Shown here: one piece after another, positions 34,635 through 46,880 of the stretch
How positions within the stretch are numbered: position 1 is the first letter of the stretch
Layout of the letters: each line of letters begins with the position of its first letter
Assembly (NCBI RefSeq): GCF_011440305.1
Contig: NZ_JAAOIW010000009.1
Coordinates: forward strand, 186,001-250,000
Length of the DNA stretch: 64,000 nucleotides
DNA from: Paenibacillus agricola
Lineage (GTDB): Bacteria > Bacillota > Bacilli > Paenibacillales > NBRC-103111
Reading direction: 5' to 3'
Made by a program: the position numbers and the translations under genes
Notes under the pieces: model-generated
The model's database searches: none
What the model saw: the letters and a program-made list of their open reading frames with translations, nothing else
What the model was told of the DNA's origin: nothing

Positions 34635-35188
34635 GATATTAATCTCCTCTTGTGTCTAATACGGTACACGATAGTTATAACACAAGGTGAATTTTGTAAT
34701 GTTGCTCTCTTATTCGTGGAACCCAAAATTCGGACCAATAAAGGAATCATCCCATCTATAGATTATGGAAAGTTAGTTGAGCGATAAGCACCAGTACATA
34801 TGTGGAGAACAGCACCCCAATGGCGGCGAACCGACTTATCTGGACGTCTATTAAGACGAACTCGGATCTCGTTGTAGAGCTTATCGCGTTTCCATTCCTC
34901 CATATGTATGTGTCCCGAGAAGGTTTTGAGGAGTTTAATGTGCTCATCAACATGATAAATGCGCCAAACGCGTAATTTCCTTTATTTGTAACTATTCAAT
35001 CTTGTTACATTTACTGAGCTAATTGTCCGTGCTAATGGTTCCATTCGTTCTTTCAGCAATGAGGATAGCAGGTCTATAAAAAGCCCGTTTATCTACAAGA
35101 AAGGCATCATCATCGACATCAATATTGATAACTCAATGCCTTCTCCCACATTATCTTTATTATTTCGTCTCGATGGCAACGCGAATTT
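34635..35188 (-). other. gap with a degraded reading frame
   Basis: A 554-base stretch without an intact gene. A minus-strand open frame at about 34763-34954 reads EHIKLLKTFSGHIHMEEWKR followed by DKLYNEIRVRLNRRPDKSVR, which has protein-like composition but no recognised family, no start and no ribosome site. I see no RNA gene or mobile element. Confidence 0.3.
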
Positions 35189-36246
35189 TCATCGATGCTT
35201 GGCTGTAGTTGTATTCTTAATCTTTAGCAATTCTGCCATAATACTTACACTGATCTCTTCAGGTCCTTCAGCACCGATGCTTAATCCCACAGGAGCATGA
35301 AGCCAATCTGGTAACGGGTCGGGAAACATCAATCGTTCTATCCTCAATTTTGACCCCAATACTCCTAAATAACGGGGAGGCGTATCCATCAGTTTACGCA
35401 AAATATGCTGATCCCGCTGAAAGCTGTGCGTCATAATGAGTACGAAGCTGTTGTAGGGTATAGAATTGTTTTGCAAATAAGACTCTGGATGTTCGATAAG
35501 CCTTTTATCTGCCGTTGGGAAGTTCCTTTCATTGCATCGGTCGCTTCTGGGGTCAATGATGACAATATAGAAATCCAGTTCGGAGGCCAGTCGGGCAATT
35601 GGCTCTATATCGGGCCCGCTCCGAATACGTAAAGTTGTGCTCTCGGTTCGTACAATTCGAACAATATTTCGCCTTCGACATCCTTTAATTGAACGGATTT
35701 TATTTTTGTATGGCTTGAAAGAAACCTGCTTAGCTCTGGAACTATCTTTTCCTTTGTTAGATGGACCGTATCTCCAAATACCGTACCGTTTTCGGCGTAA
35801 AATAGAGGTCTGATGCTGGAAGCGTCATTGCTTAACCTTCTTGCGCTTACAACCCTATGCCCTAAATTCAGAAGTGACTCCACTTGAGACCATAAAAGCC
35901 CATTTCCAGAATCTGTCTTATATCCCCACTCGCAAGGCTCGACATATACTTTGATGCACCCGTTGCATCCCTCTCCCTGCCCCCAAGATAAATCATCATC
36001 CGATCTCAAGTCGTAAACCAATGTTTTCGGCCGTCGGCTTTGGATCACCTCCTGGGAATGATGCAATAAGTCTTCTTCTAAACATCCGGCACTAATCGTC
36101 CCATATTGACTGCCATCCTCTCCGATCAACATCTTGGCTCCCGGGCGACGGTAAGACGAGCCCTCTACAGTGATGATCGTCGCCAAAGCAAATTTTTGTC
36201 GATCGTTTTGTTTCATTTTCTGCATCATCCGATACCAATCATTCAT
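35189..36246 (-). pseudogene. XdhC-type molybdenum cofactor chaperone, frameshifted
   Basis: The N-terminal 213 residues carry XdhC features: ATIITVEGSSYRRPGAKMLI, TISAGCLEEDL and GCNGCIKVYVEP. The C-terminal Rossmann domain begins at LYVFGAGPI and hits a stop at 35605. A shift of one base (apparently a lost G at about 35613) restores DIEPIARLASELDFYIVIID and joins the frame that ends at 35189 with GLSIGAEGPEEISVSIMAE, the normal end. XdhC carries and inserts sulfurated molybdenum cofactor into xanthine dehydrogenase-type enzymes. It is the last gene of the hydroxylase operon and its start overlaps the previous gene by 8 bases. A sequencing error is possible. Confidence 0.82.
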
Positions 36247-36709
36247 GGGTCAACACCGACCTGACTGCTGCCCCAATCTCTTCATAGCTCGTGCAGCGGC
36301 AAATATTGGATTGCAGCCACTCCTGTACCACCTCTTCGCTCGCATTTGGTTGATTATTGACTAATGAATGGCATACCATAATAAATCCTGGCGTACAAAA
36401 TCCGCATTGAAAAGCAAATTTGTCAATAAACGCTTGTTGGATCGGTGTATCCCGCAAGCCTTCGATCGTTGTAATGCTGTTTCCCTGAGCCTCGATTGCC
36501 AGCATCAAACAAGATTTAATCGGCACCCCGCCGACGATGACTGTACATGCGCCGCAGTCGCCGTTTTCGCAGCCGGCTTTGGCTCCCGTAAGCCCCAGTT
36601 GTTCGCGCAGCACGCGTAATAAAGTATCTGCTGAACGGATCGTGGCATGTTGTCGTTTTCCATTGACAAACAGTTCAATTTCACATTTGACGGTACCCCG
36701 TGTGATCAT
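36239..36709 (-). CDS. molybdenum hydroxylase 2Fe-2S subunit
   Basis: A 156-residue electron-transfer subunit of a xanthine dehydrogenase-family enzyme. The plant-ferredoxin cluster site is GCENGDCGACTV with a further Cys in KSCLML. The second cluster uses CGFCTPGF and CRCTSYEEI. It passes electrons from the molybdenum site to FAD. The ATG at 36709 overlaps the stop of the FAD subunit (ATGA) and has a GGAGG box. No Tat signal is needed or seen. Confidence 0.93.
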   Translation of the reverse strand: MITRGTVKCEIELFVNGKRQHATIRSADTLLRVLREQLGLTGAKAGCENGDCGACTVIVGGVPIKSCLMLAIEAQGNSITTIEGLRDTPIQQAFIDKFAFQCGFCTPGFIMVCHSLVNNQPNASEEVVQEWLQSNICRCTSYEEIGAAVRSVLTHE

Positions 36710-37551
36710 ACAATCCTCCGTTCCAAAGCTGCAATATCAATAGCGTCCGTTAACGTGTTGCGCAGCACAAACGTCCTATATGCTGCGGAGCTTAAGATAT
36801 CATTCAAAATCGGCACAGGCCATATACGTATGGCATTCTCGACACGTTCTTCCAAAGGAAGCGATGGATTGTTCAGAACCTCCTCTATTTTCCACGAGCG
36901 GAAGGGGACGGCACTTACGCCGCTAAACGCCACTCGCATCCCCTCTTTAGATCTTAAACCAGAAATACGGACGATCGGATAATCGATTTTTTCTTGCTTA
37001 GTCTTTTTCACAGTAACAAAAGGAAAATTAAGGTATCGTCTGTCGCTTAGAATCTGCACAAGAAGCTCCCCCTTTTCCAAGCGCGGTTCGCCGTTCAAGA
37101 TCTGGTGAATGGGCACATGGCGAATTCCCTTTGTGCCAGCCAGGACAACATGACTGTCCGCCAGCAGAAAAGGCAGCAGAGCTTCCCGGTAAATGAATTT
37201 CCCGCAGAGGTTACCGCCTACGGTAATCTTATTGCGGTTGGTATAGTCGGCTACGTTTCGAACCGTCTCGCCAAGCAGCGGGAACAGATTCGCCTCCGAC
37301 AGAGCCGTGAGCGTAATAGCTGCGCCAATGACAAGCTGCTCGTGGCGAATCTGCATAACGTTACATTCAGGAATCCCCTTAATATCGATGACTGCCCTTG
37401 TGCGAAGCTGGTTCAGCCGCGCCATGGAGATAATCTCCGTACCGCCAGAATAGTAAAGCGGCTCTTTGCCCTCCGAATCCTGCTGCTGAAACAGGCGAAC
37501 TGCCTCTTCAACGGTAGTTGGCTTATAATATTCGAAATCAAATGAGATCAT
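36706..37551 (-). CDS. molybdenum hydroxylase FAD-binding subunit
   Basis: A 281-residue middle subunit with a vanillyl-alcohol-oxidase-type FAD domain. Marks are YYSGGTEIISMARL near residue 35 and the flavin loop TVGGNLCGKFIYREALLP, then a C-terminal CO dehydrogenase-flavoprotein domain. It overlaps both neighbours by ATGA. It delivers electrons to NAD or another acceptor. The acceptor cannot be predicted. Confidence 0.92.
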   Translation of the reverse strand: MISFDFEYYKPTTVEEAVRLFQQQDSEGKEPLYYSGGTEIISMARLNQLRTRAVIDIKGIPECNVMQIRHEQLVIGAAITLTALSEANLFPLLGETVRNVADYTNRNKITVGGNLCGKFIYREALLPFLLADSHVVLAGTKGIRHVPIHQILNGEPRLEKGELLVQILSDRRYLNFPFVTVKKTKQEKIDYPIVRISGLRSKEGMRVAFSGVSAVPFRSWKIEEVLNNPSLPLEERVENAIRIWPVPILNDILSSAAYRTFVLRNTLTDAIDIAALERRIV

Positions 37552-39878
37552 GGGTGATCCCCTTTATAACGCCAGATGAGCTCAGGTGTTAGCGGCAGTA
37601 GGTTCAGCTCGACACCAGCTGCGACAGATAAAGCGTTTGCTAGAGCCGCAGCCATTCCGATCGTACCGTGCTCCCCCACACCACGCGCGCCATAAGGTCC
37701 ATCCAAGTACGGCGTTTCCACAAATTCCACCAAATAGTCCGGCGTTTCCCCAAAGCGAATCAGTTTATAAGAGCGCAGCTGGGGATTGAGAACGACGCCC
37801 GCGTTGTTGTACAAAAATGCCTCCCTGCTGGCAAAGCTGAGTCCCATGCTCATGCCTCCCATAACTTGACCTCGTGCTGTGGCCTCGTTGATTACTTTTC
37901 CAGCGTCGAAAACGGAAGCTGCTTTGAGCACTCGATACGTACAGTCCCGGATGTCGAACTCGACTTCGACTGCTTGCGCACCGACCGTCCATTGCGGACC
38001 CGGTATGCCTTTGCCTGTTTCAGGATCGAGTCTAGTCTGTTGATGGATTCTATACCGTCCTCGACCGATGACCGGCTCGCCAGTCGCACTACCGTCCGGA
38101 TACATATATCCGCTAGCGAGCTCACGGATCTCCATGCTAATCGTCGGATTGCTTATGACATAGACCCTTCCGCTGCCGACTTCCAATTCCTCTGGAGCCA
38201 GTTTGAGCACCAGAGAAGCATTTTGCTTCAACTGGGCAATGGCATCCACCGCCGCATCCAGTACGGCTCGGCCGACCAGCATCGTACTGCTGCTAGCGAC
38301 TGTTTTCCAATGCTCTGGAGTAATCTGCGTATCGATATCCATTTTGATATGGACCTGAGTGACCGGCATGTTCATCCGCTCTGCGAGAATTTGCGCCATA
38401 ATGGTGCGGTTACCTTGCCCTATTTCTACGGCACCTACACTGAGGTTCAAGGTGCCGTCGTGATTGAATGTGATCAACGCTCCAGAACCGGTATCTGCCA
38501 TGGAGCCGGAGGTTTTCCAGACACAAGCCAGTCCTTTAGCCCTGACCTTATAGCGATCGAGGGCAATCCGTTGGCCTTCATCCCACTGAATGAGCCTTTT
38601 TAATTTAACGATACATTGCGTCAAGTCACCCAGGTTGCTGCGGTTCAGCGGTGCTTGCGTCGGTGACGTGTCCCCAGGCTTGATGGCGTTGCGAAGCCGC
38701 AATTCCAAAGGGTCCATTTGCAGCTTCTTTGCTAGCAGATCCAGGGTACGCTCCATGCAAAAAAGTACTTCCGTATGACCGAAACCCCGGTATGCGGTGG
38801 CATAAGGGTGGTTCGTGTAGACACATAATGCATCACACCACACATGGTCAATCCGATACGGACCCGTACAATCGACTGCAGCCGCTTGAGTCACAGCTGC
38901 TCCCTCATCGGTGTAGCCGCCGGTATCAAACAACAAAGTGATCTCTGTAACTGTCAACTTTCCATCCCTGGTCGCACCTAGCTTGACTTTTGCTTCCAGC
39001 CCGATGTGGCAGGGCGAACTGACCATGTCCGACTCACGGGTGTTATTGAGTTTGACTGGCCGACCGCCGCATGCTTTCGAAGCCAAATAGGCGATGTACT
39101 CCAGTTGAACAGAGCCTTTCCCTCCAAACCCACCACCAACAAACGGCACATGTACAACAACTTTGGACTCGTCAACTTGGAAAAAGCGATGAAACAAACG
39201 TTTAATATTATACGGATCCTGTGTCGACGTTTGGATATCAATCAATCCGCTGGGCATCGCTTCTACGATGGAGCAGCGTGGTTCCATCGCGCAGTGATCA
39301 GACGAATTGAAGGCGTACGTGCCTTCAACCACCACCTCACTAGTCGCCCAGCCTGTCTGCATATCGCCTTTTCGGATTTTTACATGGTTGCCGATATTGG
39401 TATGCGGAACGGGATATACGTCGCCAAAGGTCTGGTAGCTCCCCAAATCCTCGTGAATCAATGGCGCGTCCGGCTGTAATGCGCTGCTAGGAGAATGGAC
39501 GACAGGAAGCTGCACGAATTCGGCTCGAATAAGCTCTGCCGCCCGCTTCGCAATCTGTTCTGTCTCCGCCACCACTATGGCGATCGGCTCGCCAAAATAT
39601 CGCACTTTCTTGATTGCAAGGGGCGGACGATCGGCGAGAATGCCCCCAGTGAGTACTGGAAAATAGTCTCCCGTGATTACCGTTTGCACGCCGCTTACTT
39701 CCAATGCTTTCGAGATATCGATAGATGAAATTCGGGCATGCGAATAAGGGCTGGTGACTAACCAGCCGTGCAGAAGACCAGGGGATTGCATATCGTTCGT
39801 ATACTTGGCGAATCCAGTCACTTTATCCTTAGATTCAATCCTTGGAATGGCTTTTCCAATTGTCGTCAATTTCAACAC
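37548..39878 (-). CDS. molybdenum hydroxylase molybdopterin-binding subunit
   Basis: The 776-residue catalytic subunit of a xanthine dehydrogenase-like enzyme that hydroxylates an N-heterocycle or aldehyde. Typical marks are the VTGFAKYTNDM start, GGGFGGKG near residue 245, EIGQGNRTIMAQI near 475, and GARGVGEHGTIG near the end, which bears the catalytic Glu. The exact start is unsure: GTG at 39878, TTG at 39875 or TTG at 39869, all near a GAGGGGG box. It heads an operon (large, FAD, Fe-S, xdhC) that resembles the purine-catabolic puc arrangement, but the substrate is not determined by sequence. Confidence 0.92.
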   Translation of the reverse strand: MLKLTTIGKAIPRIESKDKVTGFAKYTNDMQSPGLLHGWLVTSPYSHARISSIDISKALEVSGVQTVITGDYFPVLTGGILADRPPLAIKKVRYFGEPIAIVVAETEQIAKRAAELIRAEFVQLPVVHSPSSALQPDAPLIHEDLGSYQTFGDVYPVPHTNIGNHVKIRKGDMQTGWATSEVVVEGTYAFNSSDHCAMEPRCSIVEAMPSGLIDIQTSTQDPYNIKRLFHRFFQVDESKVVVHVPFVGGGFGGKGSVQLEYIAYLASKACGGRPVKLNNTRESDMVSSPCHIGLEAKVKLGATRDGKLTVTEITLLFDTGGYTDEGAAVTQAAAVDCTGPYRIDHVWCDALCVYTNHPYATAYRGFGHTEVLFCMERTLDLLAKKLQMDPLELRLRNAIKPGDTSPTQAPLNRSNLGDLTQCIVKLKRLIQWDEGQRIALDRYKVRAKGLACVWKTSGSMADTGSGALITFNHDGTLNLSVGAVEIGQGNRTIMAQILAERMNMPVTQVHIKMDIDTQITPEHWKTVASSSTMLVGRAVLDAAVDAIAQLKQNASLVLKLAPEELEVGSGRVYVISNPTISMEIRELASGYMYPDGSATGEPVIGRGRYRIHQQTRLDPETGKGIPGPQWTVGAQAVEVEFDIRDCTYRVLKAASVFDAGKVINEATARGQVMGGMSMGLSFASREAFLYNNAGVVLNPQLRSYKLIRFGETPDYLVEFVETPYLDGPYGARGVGEHGTIGMAAALANALSVAAGVELNLLPLTPELIWRYKGDHP

Positions 39879-40113
39879 TCCCCCTCTGTTACGACAGGCA
39901 AGTAGCGTATAAAATGATTCTCAGGAACGAAGTGTCTTTTTACATCATATAGTGAAATATGTTGTCCTATTCGTTATATCTATGAGGATTTATATTGTAA
40001 ATAATATTCAGTAACCATCGGTTCTAAATAAAGGTTCATTTTGGGGACTGATCAAATATCTTTGTGCTTTACCCGATACAATTTTCACATAATTATAATC
40101 TTGATTATAAAAC

Positions 40114-40139
40114 AAAAAAAGAACTCAATTTTGAGTCCT
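40114..40139 (-). terminator. intrinsic terminator of the lipoprotein gene
   Basis: A 9-bp stem (40120-40128 with 40131-40139, one G-U pair), followed on the minus strand by seven T. It lies 27 bases after the stop at 40166. Confidence 0.85.
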
Positions 40140-40165
40140 TCTATTGATTATTCCTTTTTCCGTTA

Positions 40166-40801
40166 TTATTGAATTGGTTTTTTTGTCAAATCTCTAAAAT
40201 AGTTCTGTTCCAAATAATCACGGTTTTCTTTTGTGAAAAGAGTAGCTGCTATTGTTTTCCATAACTGTCCTGTTTGATCTGCGTCTAATTCTTTAAATTT
40301 GAAGCCGTATATTTCTTCGGCTGTAGGTTTGAATAACCCAAAGAATAGCTTCTTACCATCAATAAGAGGTGTTGTCATTCTTACTATCAGCAAATCTGGA
40401 AATTCTCTTAGTAATAGGAGTGTCCATTCCATCAAAATTGTTCTTACTCTATCATTTTTACTCCATTTAGCAGTAAACTCATCTTCACTGAGCTCTCCCT
40501 TATACTCGCTATAATCCAAAAATTCTATGGATATCACATTATCCACCCAAGTCGCACTCTTCACGAACGACATTGAATCCATCATGACTGCTACATAAGC
40601 ATTAAATTTTATCAAATCTTGTTCTCTTTGTATTTCAAATTTATTTTTTACTGGCTGTTTTACTGGCTCTTTGACCTCTGCTTTGGCTGATTGCACAACT
40701 GGCATATTAGCTGTCTTAACAGCAACCTCATTTTGAGTACCACATGCAGTCATTACTCCAACCATTGATAATACCAATATACCATTCACTACTTTTTTCA
40801 T
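40166..40801 (-). CDS. predicted lipoprotein, function unknown
   Basis: A 211-residue exported protein. The N-terminus is MKKVVNGILVLSMVGVMTAC, a lipoprotein signal with the lipidated Cys at residue 20. A lysine/valine/proline-rich linker follows (EVKEPVKQPVKNK), then a soluble domain of about 150 residues that I cannot assign. The frame is open to 40879, but the ATG at 40801 gives the correct signal peptide. It is monocistronic and ends with its own terminator. Proteins of this form are common in Paenibacillus without known role. Confidence 0.75.
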   Translation of the reverse strand: MKKVVNGILVLSMVGVMTACGTQNEVAVKTANMPVVQSAKAEVKEPVKQPVKNKFEIQREQDLIKFNAYVAVMMDSMSFVKSATWVDNVISIEFLDYSEYKGELSEDEFTAKWSKNDRVRTILMEWTLLLLREFPDLLIVRMTTPLIDGKKLFFGLFKPTAEEIYGFKFKELDADQTGQLWKTIAATLFTKENRDYLEQNYFRDLTKKPIQ

Positions 40802-41332
40802 TCCGTTATCAACCCTTCTACACATCAATATATAGTAATATTGTACCATTGATTTACTAATGATGGTAAATAAAAACAATATTTATGTAGTATTATTTCA
40901 TATTATGTTACTAAATTCCTATATTACTACCATGTTTTCTTCCAAGTTACTGGAACAGTTTGGAATAGGAATTCATCGAATCTGGACATTTACAAAAACT
41001 TTTCTTTCTTCAACTTGGTGCAGCTAGACAGACTTGGCCTCTTTGATAGTATGCTGCATAAACTCGTCCTGGTTTTATAATGAATTCTACTTCTGGCTAC
41101 TGTCCCGCCTAAACCCGCATGGAATCAGGTTTTCCTGTCTTTTCACTTTTTTGAAGTATCCCGTGTTCGGCATTTATTCAGATAACGTACAAATGATTCG
41201 TCATCTGTACAATCTCACGGTTATCCAGCAGCTCTGAGGAGAAGTGGGAGCTGCATCTTTTGCCTGATTTGTAATGGGGGTAGGAGCGTTTGAAGGAATG
41301 GTTCGTTCACGTGTATCTCACAGCATACGAAA
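40802..41332. other. intergenic stretch without a supported gene
   Basis: About 530 bases between the lipoprotein gene and the hairpin after the truncated SDR. Short frames occur in several phases, but none has a ribosome binding site with a recognisable product. No RNA gene or repeat was seen. Confidence 0.4.
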
Positions 41333-41367
41333 GGGTGCCCCAGGTCAATGGACCTTTTGGGGCACCC
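41330..41367 (-). terminator. hairpin after the truncated SDR
   Basis: GGGTGCCCCA at 41333-41342 and TGGGGCACCC at 41358-41367 form a 10-bp GC-rich stem, with further GGTC/GACC pairing inside. On the minus strand only TTT follows. It stands 13 bases after the SDR stop. Confidence 0.6.
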
Positions 41368-41379
41368 GCTTTGCCGGGA

Positions 41380-41913
41380 TCAGGCTCTTCTGCCGCCGTC
41401 CACTGGAAGCACGACGCCGGTTATATAAGAGGCATGATCGCTCAGAAGCCAGGCAGCCGCTTGCGCGATCTCAATAGGTTCGGCAGCACGTCTAAGAGGC
41501 GTCAATAAGTTGTTTTTTTCGATAATTGCCGGATCTTGAGCAATCCATTGCTCGATCATCTCAGTCATGGTGGTGCCAGGTGCAATTGCGTTCACCCGGA
41601 TGCCTGCAGGCCCGTATTCAATGGCGGCCGTTTCGGTCAGACTATTAACAGCCCGTTTGGAGGCTGCGTATGCAGACAACCCCGGATTTCCTATAAAGCT
41701 GCCCACGCTGCTGTTATTGAGAATGGCACCGGCGCCTGCGGTACTGAGCATAGCTTTGATTTCAGCTTTCATTGCTACCCAGATGCCTTTGTAATTTACA
41801 GCGTGGAGAAGGTCGAAATCTTCTTCTTTGACCTCTGTTAGGGGCGATACGGGGATCAAAATACCGACGTTATTGAACGCTATATCGAGGCGCCCGTGAC
41901 GTTCCACTGTCAA
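41380..41913 (-). pseudogene. truncated SDR, C-terminal part
   Basis: The frame holds the catalytic half of a short-chain dehydrogenase: LDIAFNNVG, an NNSSVGSFIG serine motif, YAASKRA (Tyr and Lys) and VLPVDGGR at the end. The cofactor-binding first strand and glycine loop are missing. The same frame continues upstream to about 41990 (IERAVQLTVERHGRLD) without a start, then runs into the end of the phosphotransferase gene. So about 60 N-terminal residues have been lost, and the protein cannot bind NAD(P) normally. Confidence 0.75.
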
Positions 41914-42003
41914 TTGAACCGCTCGTTCGATGCTGGCTATCCATGACAGGTTGCATTTATGCCGTCCATTATGACAAAGGCTCTTACTTGACGTATGCAG
42001 CCA

Positions 42004-44622
<2,619 letters not shown>

Positions 44623-44767
44623 TCAATATCTCTCCTAACCATTAAATTGAGAAAAAACATTTGACAAGAGCTTACTGGCATGGTAACATTAAAGTATAAG
44701 ATTCAATAACTATGTCCATGTGACTTTATAAATTCGTAATCTGATTATATCATCGTGTCTGTTTATA

Positions 44768-44950
44768 TGCAATAAAAAAGAACCTGATAAAACTCCCCAG
44801 GTTCTTTTTTGATCTGTTTAGGAAGATCATCTCTTGAAAAGAATCTGCATTCTAAAATTTCAGGTGAGCTTGCTTGAAGCACTCGATTATTATCGTTATC
44901 TATATTGACGCCAATTAGTGGAGAAAGCATCAGGTTCATTAACGCTCCCA
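44768..44950 (-). pseudogene. possible NUDIX-like C-terminal remnant
   Basis: A minus-strand frame without start reads SSPEILECRFFSRDDLPKQI near its middle, like the C-terminal EILEARWF-x-x-x-ELP stretch of many NUDIX hydrolases. It ends at a TAA at 44768. The Nudix box is not present. It is likely debris of a lost gene. The terminator-like hairpin at 44774-44810 lies inside its end. The remaining part of the 44.62-45.08 kb gap shows nothing else. Confidence 0.3.
44774..44810 (-). terminator. terminator-like hairpin upstream of rph
   Basis: A 12-bp perfect stem (44774-44785 with 44799-44810, 13-base loop). The outer A-T pairs supply a T-run on both strands. It is about 150 bases before the rph start. 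It may stop incoming transcription, or it might be an attenuator in an rph leader if the promoter lies further upstream. Confidence 0.65.
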
Positions 44951-45074
44951 GTTAGCTTAGCGAGTGAAGATAACAAAAAAAACTGCAATTTATGCCACTT
45001 TATAAGTAATTTGGACAAAGGGGTGGGAACCCTTCTCCCTCCGGCAGGCGGTACCAGCGCCGGTACCCTCCAGT

Positions 45075-45124
45075 AAAAAACTTAAAACCCCCTTCGCAGA
45101 CGGACGCGTGGCGAGGGGGGTTTT
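45075..45124 (-). terminator. intrinsic terminator of the second TetR gene
   Basis: A 14-bp stem (45084-45097 with 45111-45124) rich in GC at the centre, followed on the minus strand by TTTT-AAG-TTTTTT. It lies 43 bases after the TetR stop. Confidence 0.88.
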
Positions 45125-45166
45125 GTAGATGGTTTTTCAATATTTGCCGGTTGCATCGACGTACGA

Positions 45167-45763
45167 TTATTTATATGCTGACAATGCGAACAGAGCGATA
45201 GTGATCACGTCTTCGAGATCTTCACGGCTGGCCCCGTTCGCGGCTTGGATCGACATACCGGCCACGAGGGTTGCGATATACCGGGCCAGGGCGACAGGAT
45301 CGACGTGCTCGGGCAAATCTCTATCCTTCTTGGCTTGCTCCAACCGGGTACTTAGCGCTTTTTCGATTTGAACGCGTAGATTGGTCAACAATTGTTTGAC
45401 CGGATCGGATTCCTCGCTGCACGCAATGGCTCCTTTGACCGTTAAACAGCCCGGAGAATGAGCGGGATTGACCACCGCATCCGCCGTTGCACGAAGAAGT
45501 TTTTCGATGACAGCTCGAGCTGTCGGTTCGTTCAGCGAAGCCACCGAAGCTTGAATCGGCCCTTCGTTAATATATAAATCAAGCACCTTATGAAACAGTT
45601 TCTCTTTGCTACCGAAAGTCGCATAAAAGCTTGAACGGTTGATCTTCATGGCTTCGGTCAAGTCGGACAACGTAGTCCCTTCATACCCCTTTTGCCGAAA
45701 AATCTCCAGGGCACTCTCAAGTGCTCGTTTAATGTCAAAGGCCCGAGGACGTCCGGCTGCCAT
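45167..45763 (-). CDS. TetR/AcrR family transcriptional regulator
   Basis: A 198-residue regulator. The helix-turn-helix spans about residues 8-55 (GYEGTTLSDLTEAMKINRSS, then FYATFGSKEKLF). The C-terminal ligand domain contains SPGCLTVKGAIACSEES, typical of the AcrR subgroup with the TetR_C-type GCLxxxxxxE pattern. The ATG at 45763 follows GGGGGGA and is preferred over the ATG two codons upstream. It lies downstream of an SDR gene on the same strand with a terminator between. In many bacteria this pair is co-located, and the regulator probably controls the SDR. Confidence 0.9.
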   Translation of the reverse strand: MAAGRPRAFDIKRALESALEIFRQKGYEGTTLSDLTEAMKINRSSFYATFGSKEKLFHKVLDLYINEGPIQASVASLNEPTARAVIEKLLRATADAVVNPAHSPGCLTVKGAIACSEESDPVKQLLTNLRVQIEKALSTRLEQAKKDRDLPEHVDPVALARYIATLVAGMSIQAANGASREDLEDVITIALFALSAYK

Positions 45764-45843
45764 AACCATCCCCCCTTTTCGTAAAACAGATAATTGATAT
45801 TATACTACACGGCTTGGAATTTGTAATGGTTTCGGAAAATATG

Positions 45844-45903
45844 AAAAAGATCCAGACTGCCCGGAAAGATCGGCGGCAACCCGACCTCCTGGCAGTATGG
45901 ATC
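45844..45903 (-). terminator. terminator between SDR and TetR genes
   Basis: A 13-bp stem with one mismatch (45849-45861 with 45891-45903), followed on the minus strand by TTTTT. It lies 60 bases after the SDR stop and suggests that the TetR gene has its own promoter in 45770-45840. Confidence 0.7.
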
Positions 45904-45962
45904 ATTTTGCTTGCATAACCGGTTCCTCGTTCATACGGGCTTCGTTGGGAAACCGCTCGTGA

Positions 45963-46724
45963 TTAAACGCTCCCACCTCCGTCGACATTCAGGCTTGCCC
46001 CGGTAATATAGCTGGCTTCAGGTGAAGCGATGTAAGCCACCATGCTTGCAACTTCGGACGCCTTGCCGTATCTTCCCAGCGGAATCGCATCTTGTACGGC
46101 CGAAGCATAGGGGCCGTTCTCCGGATTCATATCCGTATCGATCATTCCCGGTTGAATGTTATTGACTGTAACGCCTTGAGGCGCCAGATCGCGCGCCAGC
46201 GCCCGTGTCAATCCGGCTACCGCAGCTTTTGTCGAGACATACAGGCTGTTTCCAAGGAATGGATTACTTTCGGCGGCAATACTACCAATATTGATGACGC
46301 GACCGCCTTGTTTCATTTGCGGACCGGCCGCTTGAACGGCAACGAATACCGCCTTCAAATTAATAGCAATCATTTGATCGAATTCTTCAAGGGCAAACTG
46401 GTCGTATGGCTTCAACATTGAAATGCCAGCATTATTTACAAGAATATCAATACCGCCAAATGCTTGGATCGTCTCTTCGACGGCGCCTTTCAATGCCTCG
46501 ACATCGGCGCTGTCCGCACGAATCGCCAAAGCTTGACCACCTGCGCTTTTAATTTCTTGTACCAGTTCCTCTGCCTTGCTTTGCGCATTGACATAAGTAA
46601 AAGCAACCGATGCACCGTCTGCTGCAAGCCTCTTCACGATTGCTGCGCCAATGCTGCGAGCTCCTCCGGTGACTAATGCTTTTTTGCCGGCTAAGGGTTT
46701 ATTCATTGTGCTTGTCGTATTCAA
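45963..46724 (-). CDS. short-chain dehydrogenase/reductase (SDR)
   Basis: A classical SDR of about 253 residues. Motifs are TGGARSIGAA, LVNNAG, INIGSIAAES, YVSTKAA and VDGGGSV at the end. The frame reaches an ATG at 46742, but that codon lies within the GAGAGGAG ribosome site. A TTG at 46724 is eight bases from the box and probably is the real start. The ATG at 46706 is too far away. It resembles 3-oxoacyl reductase-like SDRs induced by TetR-sensed electrophiles. The substrate is unknown. Confidence 0.87.
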   Translation of the reverse strand: MNTTSTMNKPLAGKKALVTGGARSIGAAIVKRLAADGASVAFTYVNAQSKAEELVQEIKSAGGQALAIRADSADVEALKGAVEETIQAFGGIDILVNNAGISMLKPYDQFALEEFDQMIAINLKAVFVAVQAAGPQMKQGGRVINIGSIAAESNPFLGNSLYVSTKAAVAGLTRALARDLAPQGVTVNNIQPGMIDTDMNPENGPYASAVQDAIPLGRYGKASEVASMVAYIASPEASYITGASLNVDGGGSV

Positions 46725-46854
46725 ATGTAAAACTCCTCTCATTTTAAATTTGTACCTTTAGGTCCAAAATTAGGCGTGATACGGTTACTTGAGTGCTGCT
46801 CAGTTATTCTCGTTGAACAGGGTGAACAGTTTAATAAAAATGCTTTCGCTTTTT

Positions 46855-46880
46855 AATTATGAACTGTTAGGTTCATAATT
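46855..46880. promoter_or_regulatory. 10-bp inverted repeat upstream of the SDR, probable operator
   Basis: AATTATGAAC and GTTCATAATT are perfect inverted repeats about a 6-base centre, 131 bases before the SDR start. The length suits a TetR-type dimer, so the TetR at 45167 may act here. The rest of 46.88-47.35 kb contains no supported gene. A GTGCGG/CCGCAC hairpin around 47200-47225 is the only other structure. Confidence 0.4.

Noticed and set aside
34338-41913. The two SDR fragments as halves of one gene split by insertion of the molybdenum hydroxylase block
   Set aside because: Both are on the minus strand, but the N-terminal half lies at the lower coordinate, the wrong order for a simple insertion, and the halves look like different SDR subfamilies.
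44623-44770. Rifamycin-associated element upstream of rph
   Set aside because: The known GC-rich 19-base dyad of actinomycetes is not present in this AT-rich spacer.
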